64,000 bases of DNA from Antarcticibacterium sp. 1MA-6-2 (GCF_021535135.1 NZ_CP091036.1:1550001-1614000); one strand, 5' to 3'. Counted from the first letter of the stretch, positions 14,679 to 23,533 are shown. Notes: generated from the letters alone by a model not told the origin. Numbers and translations are program-made.

Positions 14679-14751
14679 CACGGGTTGAGAGACTCGAACT
14701 CCCGACACCTGGTTTTGGAGACCAGTGCTCTACCAACTGAGCTAAACCCGT
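14679..14751 (-). tRNA. tRNA-Trp (anticodon CCA)
   Basis: The minus strand folds into a full cloverleaf: acceptor ACGGGTT/AACCCGT, D arm with GCTCAGTTGGTAGAGC, anticodon stem CTGGT/ACCAG around CCA, and T arm GGGAGTTCGAGTCTCTC. The 3' CCA is not encoded. It lies between tuf and secE as in many Bacteroidetes. Confidence 0.95.
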
Positions 14752-14848
14752 TTATACTTTTCCCTGTAAATAACTTTATCAGGGTAAGCCCTAAATATAA
14801 GTGAAGGTATCCTGAGTGTACAGGATACCTTACCTATATATAAATAAT

Positions 14849-16036
14849 TTAGTCTAAAATTTCAGTTACCTGACCAGCACCTACTGTTCTACCACCCTCA
14901 CGGATAGCGAAACGTAGACCAACGTTCATTGCGATAGCCTGGATCAATTCAACGTGAATTGTAAGGTTATCACCAGGCATTACCATTTCTACACCTTCTG
15001 GAAGAGAAATAGTTCCTGTCACGTCAGTTGTACGTACGTAAAACTGTGGACGGTAGTTATTGTGGAATGGAGTGTGACGTCCACCTTCTTCTTTTTTAAG
15101 GATATAAACCTCAGCTTTAAATTTAGCGTGTGGAGTTACAGATCCTGGCTTAGTGATAACCATACCTCTTGAGATTTGAGTTTTCTCAATACCTCTTAGA
15201 AGGATACCTACGTTATCTCCGGCTTCACCTCTGTCTAATATTTTACGGAACATTTCAACCCCGGTAATAGTAGAAGTTAATTTACCAGCACCCATACCAA
15301 TGATCTCTACAGGATCTCCAGTGTTAGCAACACCAGTTTCAATACGTCCTGTTGCAACAGTACCACGACCAGTAATAGAGAATACATCCTCGATAGGCAT
15401 CAAGAAAGGCTTATCAACATCACGCTCTGGCAATTCGATCCAGCTATCAACAGCTTCCATTAATTCTAAAACTGTATCAACCCATTTTTGTTCTCCGTTA
15501 AGAGCACCAAGAGCAGATCCTGAAATTACAGGTCCGTTATCACCATCATACTCATAGAATGAAAGTAATTCTCTGATTTCCATCTCAACAAGCTCCAATA
15601 ATTCTTCATCGTCAACAAGGTCAACTTTATTCAAGAATACAACGATTCTTGGAATACCAACCTGACGTCCAAGAAGGATGTGCTCACGTGTTTGAGGCAT
15701 TGGACCATCTGTAGCCGCAACAACCAAAATAGCACCGTCCATTTGAGCAGCACCTGTAACCATGTTCTTTACGTAATCCGCGTGACCAGGACAGTCAACG
15801 TGAGCGTAGTGACGGTTAGCAGTTGAGTACTCTACGTGTGAAGAGTTAATTGTAATACCTCTTTCTTTTTCTTCCGGAGCATTGTCGATTTGATCAAAAG
15901 ACCTGGCTTCTGAATAACCAGCATCAGCCATTACTTTAGTAATCGCTGCAGTTAAAGTGGTTTTCCCGTGATCTACGTGTCCAATCGTACCAACGTTTAA
16001 GTGCGGTTTGGAACGACTATAAGTTTCCTTTGCCAT
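14849..16036 (-). CDS. tuf: Elongation factor Tu
   Basis: EF-Tu delivers aminoacyl-tRNA to the ribosome. The 395-residue protein has all G motifs: GHVDHGKTT (P-loop), RGITIN (switch I), DCPGHADY (switch II) and NKVD, followed by domains II and III ending [15 protein letters not shown]. Complete and in frame. It lies downstream of a cluster of four tRNA genes and upstream of tRNA-Trp, so may be read from the tRNA transcript. Confidence 0.98.
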   Translation of the reverse strand: MAKETYSRSKPHLNVGTIGHVDHGKTTLTAAITKVMADAGYSEARSFDQIDNAPEEKERGITINSSHVEYSTANRHYAHVDCPGHADYVKNMVTGAAQMDGAILVVAATDGPMPQTREHILLGRQVGIPRIVVFLNKVDLVDDEELLELVEMEIRELLSFYEYDGDNGPVISGSALGALNGEQKWVDTVLELMEAVDSWIELPERDVDKPFLMPIEDVFSITGRGTVATGRIETGVANTGDPVEIIGMGAGKLTSTITGVEMFRKILDRGEAGDNVGILLRGIEKTQISRGMVITKPGSVTPHAKFKAEVYILKKEEGGRHTPFHNNYRPQFYVRTTDVTGTISLPEGVEMVMPGDNLTIHVELIQAIAMNVGLRFAIREGGRTVGAGQVTEILD

Positions 16037-16094
16037 AATTAATAATTATTTAATCTTAGTTATATATTAGTGTTCAATTTTATACAAAATTAAG

Positions 16095-16166
16095 AGCCAA
16101 CGACGAGAATTGAACTCGTGACCTTTTCCTTACCAAGGAAACGCTCTACCCCTGAGCTACGTCGGC
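16095..16166 (-). tRNA. tRNA-Thr (anticodon GGT)
   Basis: Full cloverleaf on the minus strand: acceptor GCCGACG/CGTTGGC, D arm GCTCAGGGGTAGAGC, anticodon stem TTTCC..GGAAA around loop TTGGTAA (anticodon GGT), T arm CACGAGTTCAATTCTCGT. No encoded CCA. Confidence 0.94.
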
Positions 16167-16508
16167 AAAAAAGGGCATCCCCACTAAGTATTACCTTATG
16201 GAGATAAGAACAAAAACAGTTCTATATTACCGTTTTGCCCAGAGCAGAGGATTTAATTAAATCTGAAATCCTCTCATTGAAACAGGCAATTCTATTGAAT
16301 TACCTTCTCTTGCAAAGTATTCACTTACGTGAAGACTTTTTATAATCTGAAGAATATTACACACTTAGCGCAACAATTCTTCCTTGAGCGGGAGACCGCT
16401 TTCCTTCGATCGCTTTACAAGCTTACTCAGGACAGACTTCTCACCCTGCTCTCTGCTTATAAAGAAATTTGACTTACATCAAACCTCTTCTTCTTCAGAA
16501 AGACTTTG
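16167..16508. other. tRNA spacer with a decayed copy of the tRNA-Gly 3' end
   Basis: No gene is visible. At 16384-16398 the sequence TTGAGCGGGAGACCG repeats the 3' tail of the neighbouring tRNA-Gly (16506-16520) and is followed by a degenerate CCTTCGA...CTCAGGA motif. ACTAAGT (16183) and ACTTAGC (16363) resemble the misread RCCGGY strings found in genes, but cannot be verified without coding. Confidence 0.6.
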
Positions 16509-16582
16509 AGCGGGAGACCGGGTTCGAACTAAGCGACATTCAGCTTGGAAGGCTGACGCTCTACCAACTGAGCTACTCCCGC
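16509..16582 (-). tRNA. tRNA-Gly (anticodon TCC), T-stem disrupted as written
   Basis: Acceptor GCGGGAG/CTCCCGC, D arm GCTCAGTTGGTAGAGC and anticodon stem TCAGC/GCTGA around loop CTTCCAA are sound. The T arm as written (CTTAG before TTCGAAC, then CCGGT) cannot pair. Replacing CTTAG (plus strand CTAAG, 16529-16533) by CCGG gives a GCCGG/CCGGT stem and one base less, a normal tRNA. The site becomes GCCGGT, so a non-coding molecule shows the same lesion as the proteins. Confidence 0.93.
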
Positions 16583-16591
16583 AAACTTTAA

Positions 16592-16656
16592 AATTCCAAG
16601 CCTCAACCTCCAAATTCCAATTTGGTATTTGGAATTTGTTATTTGGAATTTAATTA
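16592..16656. repeat. AAATTCCAA-type low-complexity repeat
   Basis: Imperfect units of AAATTCCAA and its complement TTTGGAATT occur four to five times here between tRNA-Gly and tRNA-Tyr. The same unit recurs at 18930-19000, so it belongs to a dispersed intergenic family in this genome. Confidence 0.7.
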
Positions 16657-16659
16657 TTG

Positions 16660-16741
<82 letters not shown>

Positions 16742-16840
16742 TTTAATTTCAATATTTCACAGAACCATTTTAAAAGTGGCTTGCTTTTTTTCGAGGTGCA
16801 AATTTAATTATAAATTTCCCCATCACAAAGCTTTTTCTTT

Positions 16841-17070
16841 CAAAATTTCAGAGCCGATGGAGGGACTCCCTTCGACTGCGCTCAGGATAAACTTCTCATC
16901 CCTCTTTTGTTGCTAAAATTAACATTCTAACACCTTACCTAAGCGGTTTTAACTTCAAAATTTCAGAGCCGATGGAGGGACTTCCTTCGACTTCGCTCAG
17001 GATAAACTTCTCATCCCTTTTTTGTTGCTAAAATTAACATTCTAACACCTTACCTAAGCGGTTTTAACTT
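16841..17070. repeat. Two tandem 115-bp repeats seeded by the tRNA-Thr 3' end
   Basis: CAAAATTTCAGAGCCGATGG begins at 16841, 16956 and 17071, an exact 115-base period. The third occurrence is the 3' end of the real tRNA-Thr(TGT); the first two carry only about 18 bases of tRNA tail, then CCTTCGACTNCGCTCAGG, a TTGCTAAAATTAACATTC stretch and a tract ending in GCGGTTTTAACTT. Copies differ by a few bases. Both hold ACCTAAGC (16937, 17052), a possible misread RCCGGY. Confidence 0.85.
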
Positions 17071-17081
17071 CAAAATTTCAG

Positions 17082-17155
17082 AGCCGATGGAGGGACTCGA
17101 ACCCACGACCTGCTGATTACAAATCAGCTGCTCTAGCCAGCTGAGCTACATCGGC
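17082..17155 (-). tRNA. tRNA-Thr (anticodon TGT)
   Basis: Full cloverleaf on the minus strand: acceptor GCCGATG/CATCGGC, D arm GCTCAGCTGGCTAGAGC, anticodon stem CTGAT/ATCAG around loop TTGTAA (anticodon TGT), T arm CGTGGGTTCGAGTCCCTC. First tRNA of the cluster leading to tuf; its 3' tail is the seed of the downstream 115-bp repeats. Confidence 0.95.
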
Positions 17156-17174
17156 TTTTTAATTACTTTTTTGG

Positions 17175-17204
17175 CATAAAAAAGTCCGCTATTTCTAACG
17201 GACT
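17175..17204 (-). terminator. Intrinsic terminator after hpf
   Basis: On the minus strand AGTCCG...CGGACT is followed by six T's (17178-17183). It lies between the hpf stop (17258) and tRNA-Thr, so it should end the xer-hpf message and separate it from the tRNA-tuf unit. Confidence 0.8.
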
Positions 17205-17257
17205 GCAAATGTATACATTTATTTTATTTCACAAAATAAATTTCATCAAAAAATGCA

Positions 17258-17560
17258 TTAAGCATGCACTTTCATTTTCTCTTTTTTCTTCAACACCTGG
17301 CGCTGTAAAGTACTAACACACTCATCTACACACTCTTCAAATTTTTTACAGGTTTTTTTTGCAATTAAATCTCCACCGGGGATACTCAATAAAATTTCAG
17401 TGACTTTATTCTCTTTGTCACTTGTATTCTGAACTTTCAAATATACATCGGCAAAAACTATACGATCGTAATAATGTTCTAACTTATCCAGTCTAGCCTG
17501 GATAAAATTAATTAGCTTCTGGTCTGCGTGGAAATTGACTGACTGCACATTTACTTTCAT
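17258..17560 (-). CDS. hpf: Ribosome hibernation promoting factor (short HPF/RaiA family)
   Basis: HPF binds the 30S decoding centre in stationary phase and silences ribosomes. The 100-residue protein begins MKVNVQSVNFHADQKLINFIQARLDKLEH, with the family's beta-alpha-beta fold and a basic C-terminus (RQVLKKKEKMKVHA). It has only the N-terminal domain, the short form. The gene lies 38 bases after the Xer recombinase gene, a common Flavobacteria pairing. Confidence 0.92.
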   Translation of the reverse strand: MKVNVQSVNFHADQKLINFIQARLDKLEHYYDRIVFADVYLKVQNTSDKENKVTEILLSIPGGDLIAKKTCKKFEECVDECVSTLQRQVLKKKEKMKVHA

Positions 17561-17598
17561 GTTCTAAAAATTTAAAAATTAAACAATATTAAGTGTGG

Positions 17599-18486
17599 TC
17601 ATTTTTTAGCCTGGCGGGGGTGCGCCATGTTATATACCTTACTCAGTTCCCCAATACTGTTGTGTGTATAAACCTGTGTAGCCGCCAAACTCGAATGGCC
17701 TAATAATTCCTTGACTGCATTTAAATTTGCGCCCTGGTTTAACAGGTGAGTTGCAAAAGAGTGCCGCAGTATATGCGGGCTCTTTTTTACCTTTCCAGAT
17801 GCTTCTCTAAAGTAATTATTAATAATCCTATAAACAAGGTTTTCATACATTTTAACTCCCTTCCCTGTGAGAAATAAATAGGGAGTGTAATCCATTAAAA
17901 CTTCATCCCTGTATTGAAGATACTCCCTAAGATTGTTACACAACTCAGGAAGGAGAGGAATATATCTTTCCTTATTTCTTTTCCCCAGAACCTTCAGCAT
18001 TTTATTATTGAGATCAATGTCCTGAAGTTTAATTCCAATAAGTTCAGCCCTTCTTATTCCTGTGGCGTAAAAGGTCATAACAACTGCAGCATTTCGGGCT
18101 TCTTTAAAATTCTCAGGTTTCGGCAGCGAGAGAACCTGCTCTACCTCTCCAGGTGAAAATGGGATTTGAATTGTTTTTTTGCTTTTTAAGGCTTTGTGTG
18201 CGGCAAGTGGTGATTTATCAATTTCCCCTATGGTGAGAAGAAATTTGAAATAAGCTTTAAGTGAAGAGATCTTCCTGTTCACACTGCGGTTACTCAATCC
18301 CTCTTTCACCAGTTTAATTATCCAACTTCTAATTTGGGAATAATTTACATCAACAAGAGTATCCTGTTCATATTCCTGAAGAAGGTAAGTGGTAAATGAA
18401 GTAAGATCTGTACGATATGCAGTAACTGTGTGGACAGAATACTTTTTTTCCAGAAGTAGATAATCCAAAAACTGATTGTAAGGCAT
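17599..18486 (-). CDS. Tyrosine recombinase, XerC/XerD family
   Basis: This site-specific recombinase probably resolves chromosome dimers. From the ATG at 18486 (MPYNQFLDYLLLEKKYSVHTV) it is 295 residues; a longer TTG start at 18507 adds a poorly conserved stretch. It has the SAM-like core-binding domain (residues 1-85) and catalytic residues: Arg in ATGIRRAELIG, Lys in KVLGKRNKERYIPL, HxxR in HILRHSFATHLL, His in LLGHSSLAATQVYTH and the Tyr nucleophile in the latter. Housekeeping Xer is preferred over an integron or phage integrase because of length and neighbours (rpsU, hpf). Confidence 0.9.
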   Translation of the reverse strand: MPYNQFLDYLLLEKKYSVHTVTAYRTDLTSFTTYLLQEYEQDTLVDVNYSQIRSWIIKLVKEGLSNRSVNRKISSLKAYFKFLLTIGEIDKSPLAAHKALKSKKTIQIPFSPGEVEQVLSLPKPENFKEARNAAVVMTFYATGIRRAELIGIKLQDIDLNNKMLKVLGKRNKERYIPLLPELCNNLREYLQYRDEVLMDYTPYLFLTGKGVKMYENLVYRIINNYFREASGKVKKSPHILRHSFATHLLNQGANLNAVKELLGHSSLAATQVYTHNSIGELSKVYNMAHPRQAKK

Positions 18487-18613
18487 AAAAAAACTGTTGG
18501 CAAACAAAGTTATAAAACTTTAATTTACCAACAGTAATTATTGTAATACCCTTAAATGCAGGGCTTAGGTTTCTATCTTTAAGCCAAAACAGCTTTAACA
18601 GAAGGTTGAGCTA

Positions 18614-18808
18614 CTAGATCTCTTCCTGGTCTCTTAAATGCTGAATGTATTGTGCTTTCTGGATTTGAGCCCTACGTTCAACAGACGGTTTCGTAAATGC
18701 CTGCCTGCTTCTCAGCTGGCGCATTGTTCCGGTTCTATCAAATTTTCTTTTAAAACGCTTCAGCGCTCTGTCGATATTTTCTCCGTCTTTAACTGGTATA
18801 ATTAACAT
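18614..18808 (-). CDS. rpsU: 30S ribosomal protein S21
   Basis: The 64-residue protein begins MLIIPVKDGENIDRALKRFKRKF and has the Arg/Lys-rich S21 pattern with RRAQIQKAQY. Complete. A good Bacteroidetes promoter lies 32 bases upstream (18841-18870). In Bacteroidetes S21 contributes to sequestering the 16S anti-Shine-Dalgarno tail; that is family knowledge, not visible here. Confidence 0.95.
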   Translation of the reverse strand: MLIIPVKDGENIDRALKRFKRKFDRTGTMRQLRSRQAFTKPSVERRAQIQKAQYIQHLRDQEEI

Positions 18809-18840
18809 AGTGTCACCTCCTTTCTTTAAAAATTAAAGTG

Positions 18841-18870
18841 CAAAGATAATTCAATTGATTAATCCTGCAA
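18841..18870 (-). promoter_or_regulatory. Sigma-A type promoter of rpsU
   Basis: Minus-strand reading gives TTG, 19 bases, then TATCTTTG, the Bacteroidetes consensus (TTG then TAnnTTTG), about 33 bases before the S21 start codon. Confidence 0.75.
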
Positions 18871-18929
18871 CCTTTCTCAATATTTTATTTCTTATTTTTT
18901 CCCGGCACCTGGAATTAACCTTAAAGTCC

Positions 18930-19075
18930 TTAAATTCCAATTATTAAGTACTAAAGTCCAAGCACCAAGCATCAAATTCCAAATTCCAAATTCCAAATTT
19001 AAGATAACTTCTCTCTTCTCTTGACTCTTGCCTCTTGCCTCTTGTTTCTCTTCTCCCCTGTTCCTCGTCTCTACG
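18930..19075. repeat. Low-complexity intergenic tract (AAATTCCAA units and CTCTTG/CTCTTC units)
   Basis: Between rpsU and the acyl-CoA dehydrogenase lie several AAATTCCAA units (about 18975-19000) and a TCTCTTCTCTTGACTCTTGC-type tract (19010-19075). Related tracts occur at 16592-16656 and 33540-33700. As written the dehydrogenase frame runs through this tract, but that is an artefact of a misread site at its stop. Confidence 0.75.
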
Positions 19076-19083
19076 ACTCCTAC

Positions 19084-20254
19084 CTATCTCGCCGCTAAGT
19101 TTGTACTCTTTACCATCAATTACCATCTTCGCGATGATCTCTCGCAGGATCTCTGATGTTCCTCCTCCAATAGGACCCAAACGGCTATCTCTAAACATTC
19201 TGGCCAGGGGATAATCTTCCATATATCCATAACCACCGAGCATTTGAAGACATTTATAGATTACTTCGTCTGCAATTTTAGTAGAAAGCAATTTTGACAT
19301 ACTGGCCTCTTTTACCACATATACACCATCTATCATTCTTTTTACAATAGAATAATTAAATTCCTTGCACATTTCCACTTCACTGGCCATATCAGCCACA
19401 GTATGTCGTAAAGCCTGGAATTTATCAATAGTTTTTCCAAAGGCCATTCTTTCACCCATATATTCCAGGGTGTATTCCAGTGCATATTCTGATCTGGCGT
19501 GGGCGTTAATACCCATAATTAGACGCTCCAGCGCAAAATGCTGCATGATATAATTAAAACCAAGATCTTCCTCACCCATAAGATTTTCGGCCGGAATCTC
19601 CACATTGTCAAAGGCAATCTCTGCAGTATCTGAAGCTCTCCAGCCCAGCTTATCCAGTTTAGTAGATGATATTCCCGGTGTATCTCTGTCTACAACAAAA
19701 ATACTCATTCCTTTACCTCCTTTTTCGGGAGAAGTCTTGGCAGCAACTATTAGATAGTCAGAGTAAACCCCGTTAGTGATAAAAGTCTTGGAACCATTAA
19801 GAATATACTTATCACCCTGCTTTACTGCAGTACTTTTCATTCCGGCTACATCAGACCCTCCAAAGGGTTCTGTAATACATAGACAACCTATTTTTTCACC
19901 TGCAATACTGGGAGCAAGGTATTCTTCTTTAATACGTTCGTCTCCTTCTTTCAAAAGATGAGTCATCGCAAGATAGGAGTGTGCCCACATAGCAGCAGCA
20001 AAACCTCCTGAATTAATACGCTGTAGTTCCTCGAGAAAAATAGTTGTGTAAAATAAATCCAGGTCAAGACCACCGTATTTTTCGGGATACGTAAGACCAA
20101 AATATCCCATTTCACCAAACTTTTCCCAGATAAATCTTTCTATAGTTCCGGTTTCTTCCCATTTCTCAATATGAGGCACAACCTCCTTCTGCAGAAAATC
20201 TCTAAAGCTTTTCCGGAAAAGTTCGTGTTCCTCTGTAAAATAAGTACTGCTCAT
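19084..20254 (-). CDS. Acyl-CoA dehydrogenase
   Basis: This flavoenzyme oxidises acyl-CoA to the trans-2-enoyl form. From the ATG at 20254 it has the three ACAD parts: N-terminal helices, beta domain (CLCITEPFGGSDVAGMKSTA) and C-terminal helices with FGKTIDKFQALRH, LQMLGGYGYMEDYP and RMFRDSRLGPIGGGTSEILREI. As written the frame runs on to 18944, adding about 45 Arg/Glu-rich residues coded by repeats. Restoring CCGG at CTAAG (19095-19099) gives GKEYKPAAR and a stop at 19084, an ordinary 389-residue protein. Chain-length specificity is not clear. Confidence 0.93.
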
Positions 20255-20380
20255 ATAACTCAATCTAATAAATGAAGGACATTCCGCGTCTCTTGTTTCA
20301 AAAACTATATACCATTAGTAGCGGTGAGTTTTGGAAGAGACAAAAATAAGGGATGGATTCAATGCAACCTTTCGGAATTC

Positions 20381-21274
20381 CTATTTTAGGGCCAAATATA
20401 AAGCAATTCGGTCTATTTTTTCTGAAGGAAAATCTTTAATTTTTGCCAATTCTTCAAAGCTGTTAATCTGCTCGTGGAGCAACCTGTAATTTACAATCTC
20501 CCTCGCAAGCTCATAATTTATATAAGGAATGTTGGCTAATTCAAGAACTGTTGCGGTATTAATATTAAGAACCCTGACTTCAGGAGCATTCTTAACAGTA
20601 AAGTTAGCCGCTACTTCATTTCTTACTTCAAAAGAAAGGCCGTAGATATCCTTAAGCTGAAGGTCACTTACAAATCCGCCGATCTTATTTCGGTAATTAA
20701 CTATTCTTCCGGCGAGGGTCTCTCCTATTCCGCGCACTTCCATAAGTTCTTCAACAGTTGCTGCATTAAGATCCTTCTTTTCTACTGAGGATGCTATTCC
20801 CGGAGACGCAGTACGGGATACTGAATTTCGGTTGGACGCTGAATTTCGGTTGGACTTTACCCATTCAGGAAATTGGAAATAAACAGATATAACCTTCAGC
20901 AAAGAATCTGAAACTTTTGTCACTTCCTGAAATTCTTCAGCAGAATTTATCCATTTATCTCCTGCCCTGAAAGCATGAAGCCTGTCAATTTCCTCAACAG
21001 ACATTCCCAAAGTATAGCCTTTGTAGTCAGTTATAAAATTAGGATTGAATGGAAATATTTTAGCTGTGTCTTTAACTGTTGAAGCCAGTTTAGAAGAATC
21101 TATTTGCTGTTGAAATTTTACCAGATCCTCGTGGTATACATCGAAATTCTCTGACGATGAAGAAAAAGCTCCGAACCAGTATAAAAGTTGAAGAGCGATT
21201 ATGATACCTACCAATAAAAAAATCCCATTTTGTTGACTTCTGTTGAAAACAAAATGGGATTTAAAATTTTTCAT
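20381..21274 (-). CDS. Membrane-anchored helix-hairpin-helix (ComEA-like) protein
   Basis: This 297-residue protein has one N-terminal transmembrane helix (about residues 17-36) and, towards the C-terminus, two ComEA-type helix-hairpin-helix units (DLNAATVEELMEVRGIGETLAGRIVNYR and LNINTATVLELANIPYINYELAREI). ComEA binds incoming DNA during transformation; Flavobacteria have such proteins without full competence clusters, so the role is open. Codons 5-18 coincide with a perfect hairpin plus T-run (21214-21262) that looks like the terminator of the preceding symporter gene. Confidence 0.85.
   Translation of the reverse strand: MKNFKSHFVFNRSQQNGIFLLVGIIIALQLLYWFGAFSSSSENFDVYHEDLVKFQQQIDSSKLASTVKDTAKIFPFNPNFITDYKGYTLGMSVEEIDRLHAFRAGDKWINSAEEFQEVTKVSDSLLKVISVYFQFPEWVKSNRNSASNRNSVSRTASPGIASSVEKKDLNAATVEELMEVRGIGETLAGRIVNYRNKIGGFVSDLQLKDIYGLSFEVRNEVAANFTVKNAPEVRVLNINTATVLELANIPYINYELAREIVNYRLLHEQINSFEELAKIKDFPSEKIDRIALYLALK
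21214..21262 (-). terminator. Terminator-like hairpin inside the start of the helix-hairpin-helix gene
   Basis: AAATCCCATTTTGTT (21220-21234) pairs perfectly with AACAAAATGGGATTT (21248-21262), a 15-bp stem with a 13-base loop, followed on the minus strand by seven T's. It begins 27 bases after the symporter stop but lies wholly within codons 5-18 of the next gene. Confidence 0.7.
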
Positions 21275-21288
21275 TTCAGGATTTTACA

Positions 21289-23368
21289 TTAGGCAGCTGC
21301 TTTGGGTTTGGATTGTTTCTTAAACAACTGTCCGGCTTTCAGCTTCTTTCTATACTCATCAAGATCTTTCTTTACTTCACCTGACATTATGTAAAGCCCA
21401 ATAATGTTAGGGAACGACATGGCGAGGATCATCATATCTGAGAAGTCCAGTACAGCCCCTAAACTTACAGAAGCTCCAACTACCACAAATATTAAAAATA
21501 GCACTTTATAAATAATTTCGCTTCTTATACTTTTACCAAAAAGATAAGTCCAGGCTCTCATACCGTAATACGACCACGAGATCATTGTAGAAAACGCAAA
21601 AAGAAATACCGCCAGTGCAAGAACATACGGGAACCAGGAGACCACACTACCAAAAGCATCTGAGGTAAGCTGAGCGCCAGCAATTCCAACAACTTCGTGC
21701 TTTCCAGTAAATATTAATACCAATGCGGTTAATGTACAAACGACCACCGTATCTATAAAAGGTTCTAGTAAAGCAACAAAACCTTCAGAAGGAGGATTAT
21801 TTGTTTTGGCTGCACTGTGTGCTATAGCTGCAGATCCAACCCCGCTTCGTTTGAAAATGCTGCACGTTGGAATCCTACAATAAGCACCCCAATTATTCCT
21901 CCTTTTAATGCACTTGGGCTAAAAGCTCCTTCATAAATAGCAGTAAACGCAGGACCTATATTTTCAATATTCAGAATTATAACCGTTAAACAACCAAGGA
22001 TATAGATCCCTGCCATAAGAGGTACAATTTTTCCTGTTACCTTGGCAATACTGTTGATACCTCCAATTATAACAACCCCCACCAGAATTGCAGTTACCAC
22101 ACCAAACCAGAATCCATTACCGATTAAAAACGGAATCTGCCCCTGTAAGGCTTCAAAAGACTGGTTAGCCTGGAACATGTTTCCACCACCAAAGGAGGCT
22201 CCAATTGCCAGCACAGCAAATAAACCTGCCAGTACTTTTCCTAATCCTTTTTTATTTCTTTTTTCCAGCCCATACCGCAGGTAATTCATTGGTCCTCCAA
22301 ATACACGGCCCTCACTGTTGATGAACCTGTATTTTACACCTAGTGTACATTCAACAAATTTTGATGACATTCCCAGCAATCCTGCAATGATCATCCAGAA
22401 TGTCGCATAAGCACCCCCAAGGGAAACCGCAACGGCCACACCTGCGATATTACCAAGACCCACAGTTCCTGAAACAGCTGTGGCCAGTGCCTGAAAATGG
22501 GTTACCTGTCCCGGAGCATTTGGATCATCATATTTTCCTCTTGCCAGTTGAAGCGAATGACGAAAACCTCTCAGGTTAATAAAGCCCATTCTAATTGTGA
22601 AGAACAGGGCACCAAATAAGAGCCAGACTACAATAAAAGGAATATTTTTAGTTTGGGGGTCACCGTTAGGGTGAGTCAAAGGTATTTTTTCGTCATATAC
22701 AATTTGCGCAAGATTATGTGCTCCTTCTTCTATGACGTGTTTTGCATTTTGTGAATTATAAATAACTTCTCCTTCAGCGGTAAGATATCTTAATGTCCCG
22801 GAAGCATTTGCATATGCTTCAGTTTCTTCTCCAGTATTGGAAACAACTATGGCAATAGGGTCACCTTTTTCAACATTCGCACCTTCGGCTACTAACCATT
22901 CCTGTAGAACAAACCTATCTTCTATTCCTGCTATCCATCCCGGAGTAGGAACATTTTTTAAATCGGCATAGACGACCGGGTCATAAACTCCTATAGCGGA
23001 AAAGGGATCCCAAAAAGAAAAGCACCCATCTTTTCCACAATGGGAGCAAAGGTGCCATTAAAATGTTCAGTTATAGCTTCCGCCTCAACGGTGTAAGATC
23101 TGGTAGTAGAGGCACCATCGCTATCGGTAATAACTACATTATAAGGAATTCCTTCTACAAGGCCCTGGGCACGGGCTGAAGAAAGAGAGGTGCCCTGGTC
23201 ATTCCACTTGTAAACATAAGGAGGAGTTCCACCTGTGACTTCGAGATCGATGAAACCATCATTAATTAATTTTGAAGGATTTCCAATATTTGCTTTTACG
23301 TCTAGCTCCTGGGCAAAAATTGGTGAAATAGATAATAAGAGAATGAATGAAAGTAAGTACTTTCCCAT
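21289..23368 (-). CDS. AGCS-family sodium:alanine symporter with N-terminal SprB-like and lipoyl-like domains (two homopolymer frameshifts)
   Basis: Three consecutive frames join into one protein of about 690 residues. It starts with a signal peptide (MGKYLLSFILLLSISPIFAQ), then an SprB-repeat-like module (GGTPPYVYKWND...), then a barrel-sandwich segment similar to biotinyl/lipoyl domains (LQEWLVAEGANVEKGDPIAIVVSN), then the AGCS transporter core (VSGTVGLGNIAGVAVAVSLGGAYATFWMI, FSNEAGVGSAAIAH). AGCS carriers move alanine or glycine with sodium. The breaks are at short homopolymers, A run 23012-23016 and C run 21840-21843; one base added at each restores MGAFLFWDPFSAIGVYDP and EAGVGSAAIAHSAA. 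The N-terminal fusion is the odd part. Confidence 0.88.
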
Positions 23369-23533
23369 ATAGTTTATTGAATTAGTAAATGAAGGTATGG
23401 TTAACAGCGCAGCAAGATGCTAAAAATTTACGCTTTTTCAAATTTTTACGAGTTAAAATGTAAAGGAATTGTTAAATATTATAGGGTGCATTTCCAGGGA
23501 AATAATTATAAATTAGCTGAAAGAAGTTCCAAT

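Noticed and set aside
16841..17070. Additional tRNA-Thr genes
   Set aside because: Only about 18 bases of the 3' tail are present in each copy; no cloverleaf can form.
17599..18486. Phage integrase marking a genomic island at the tRNA cluster
   Set aside because: Length, motifs and neighbours (rpsU, hpf) match the housekeeping Xer recombinase of Flavobacteria.
18944..19083. Extra C-terminal domain on acyl-CoA dehydrogenase
   Set aside because: It is coded by intergenic repeats and vanishes when the misread site at 19095 is restored.
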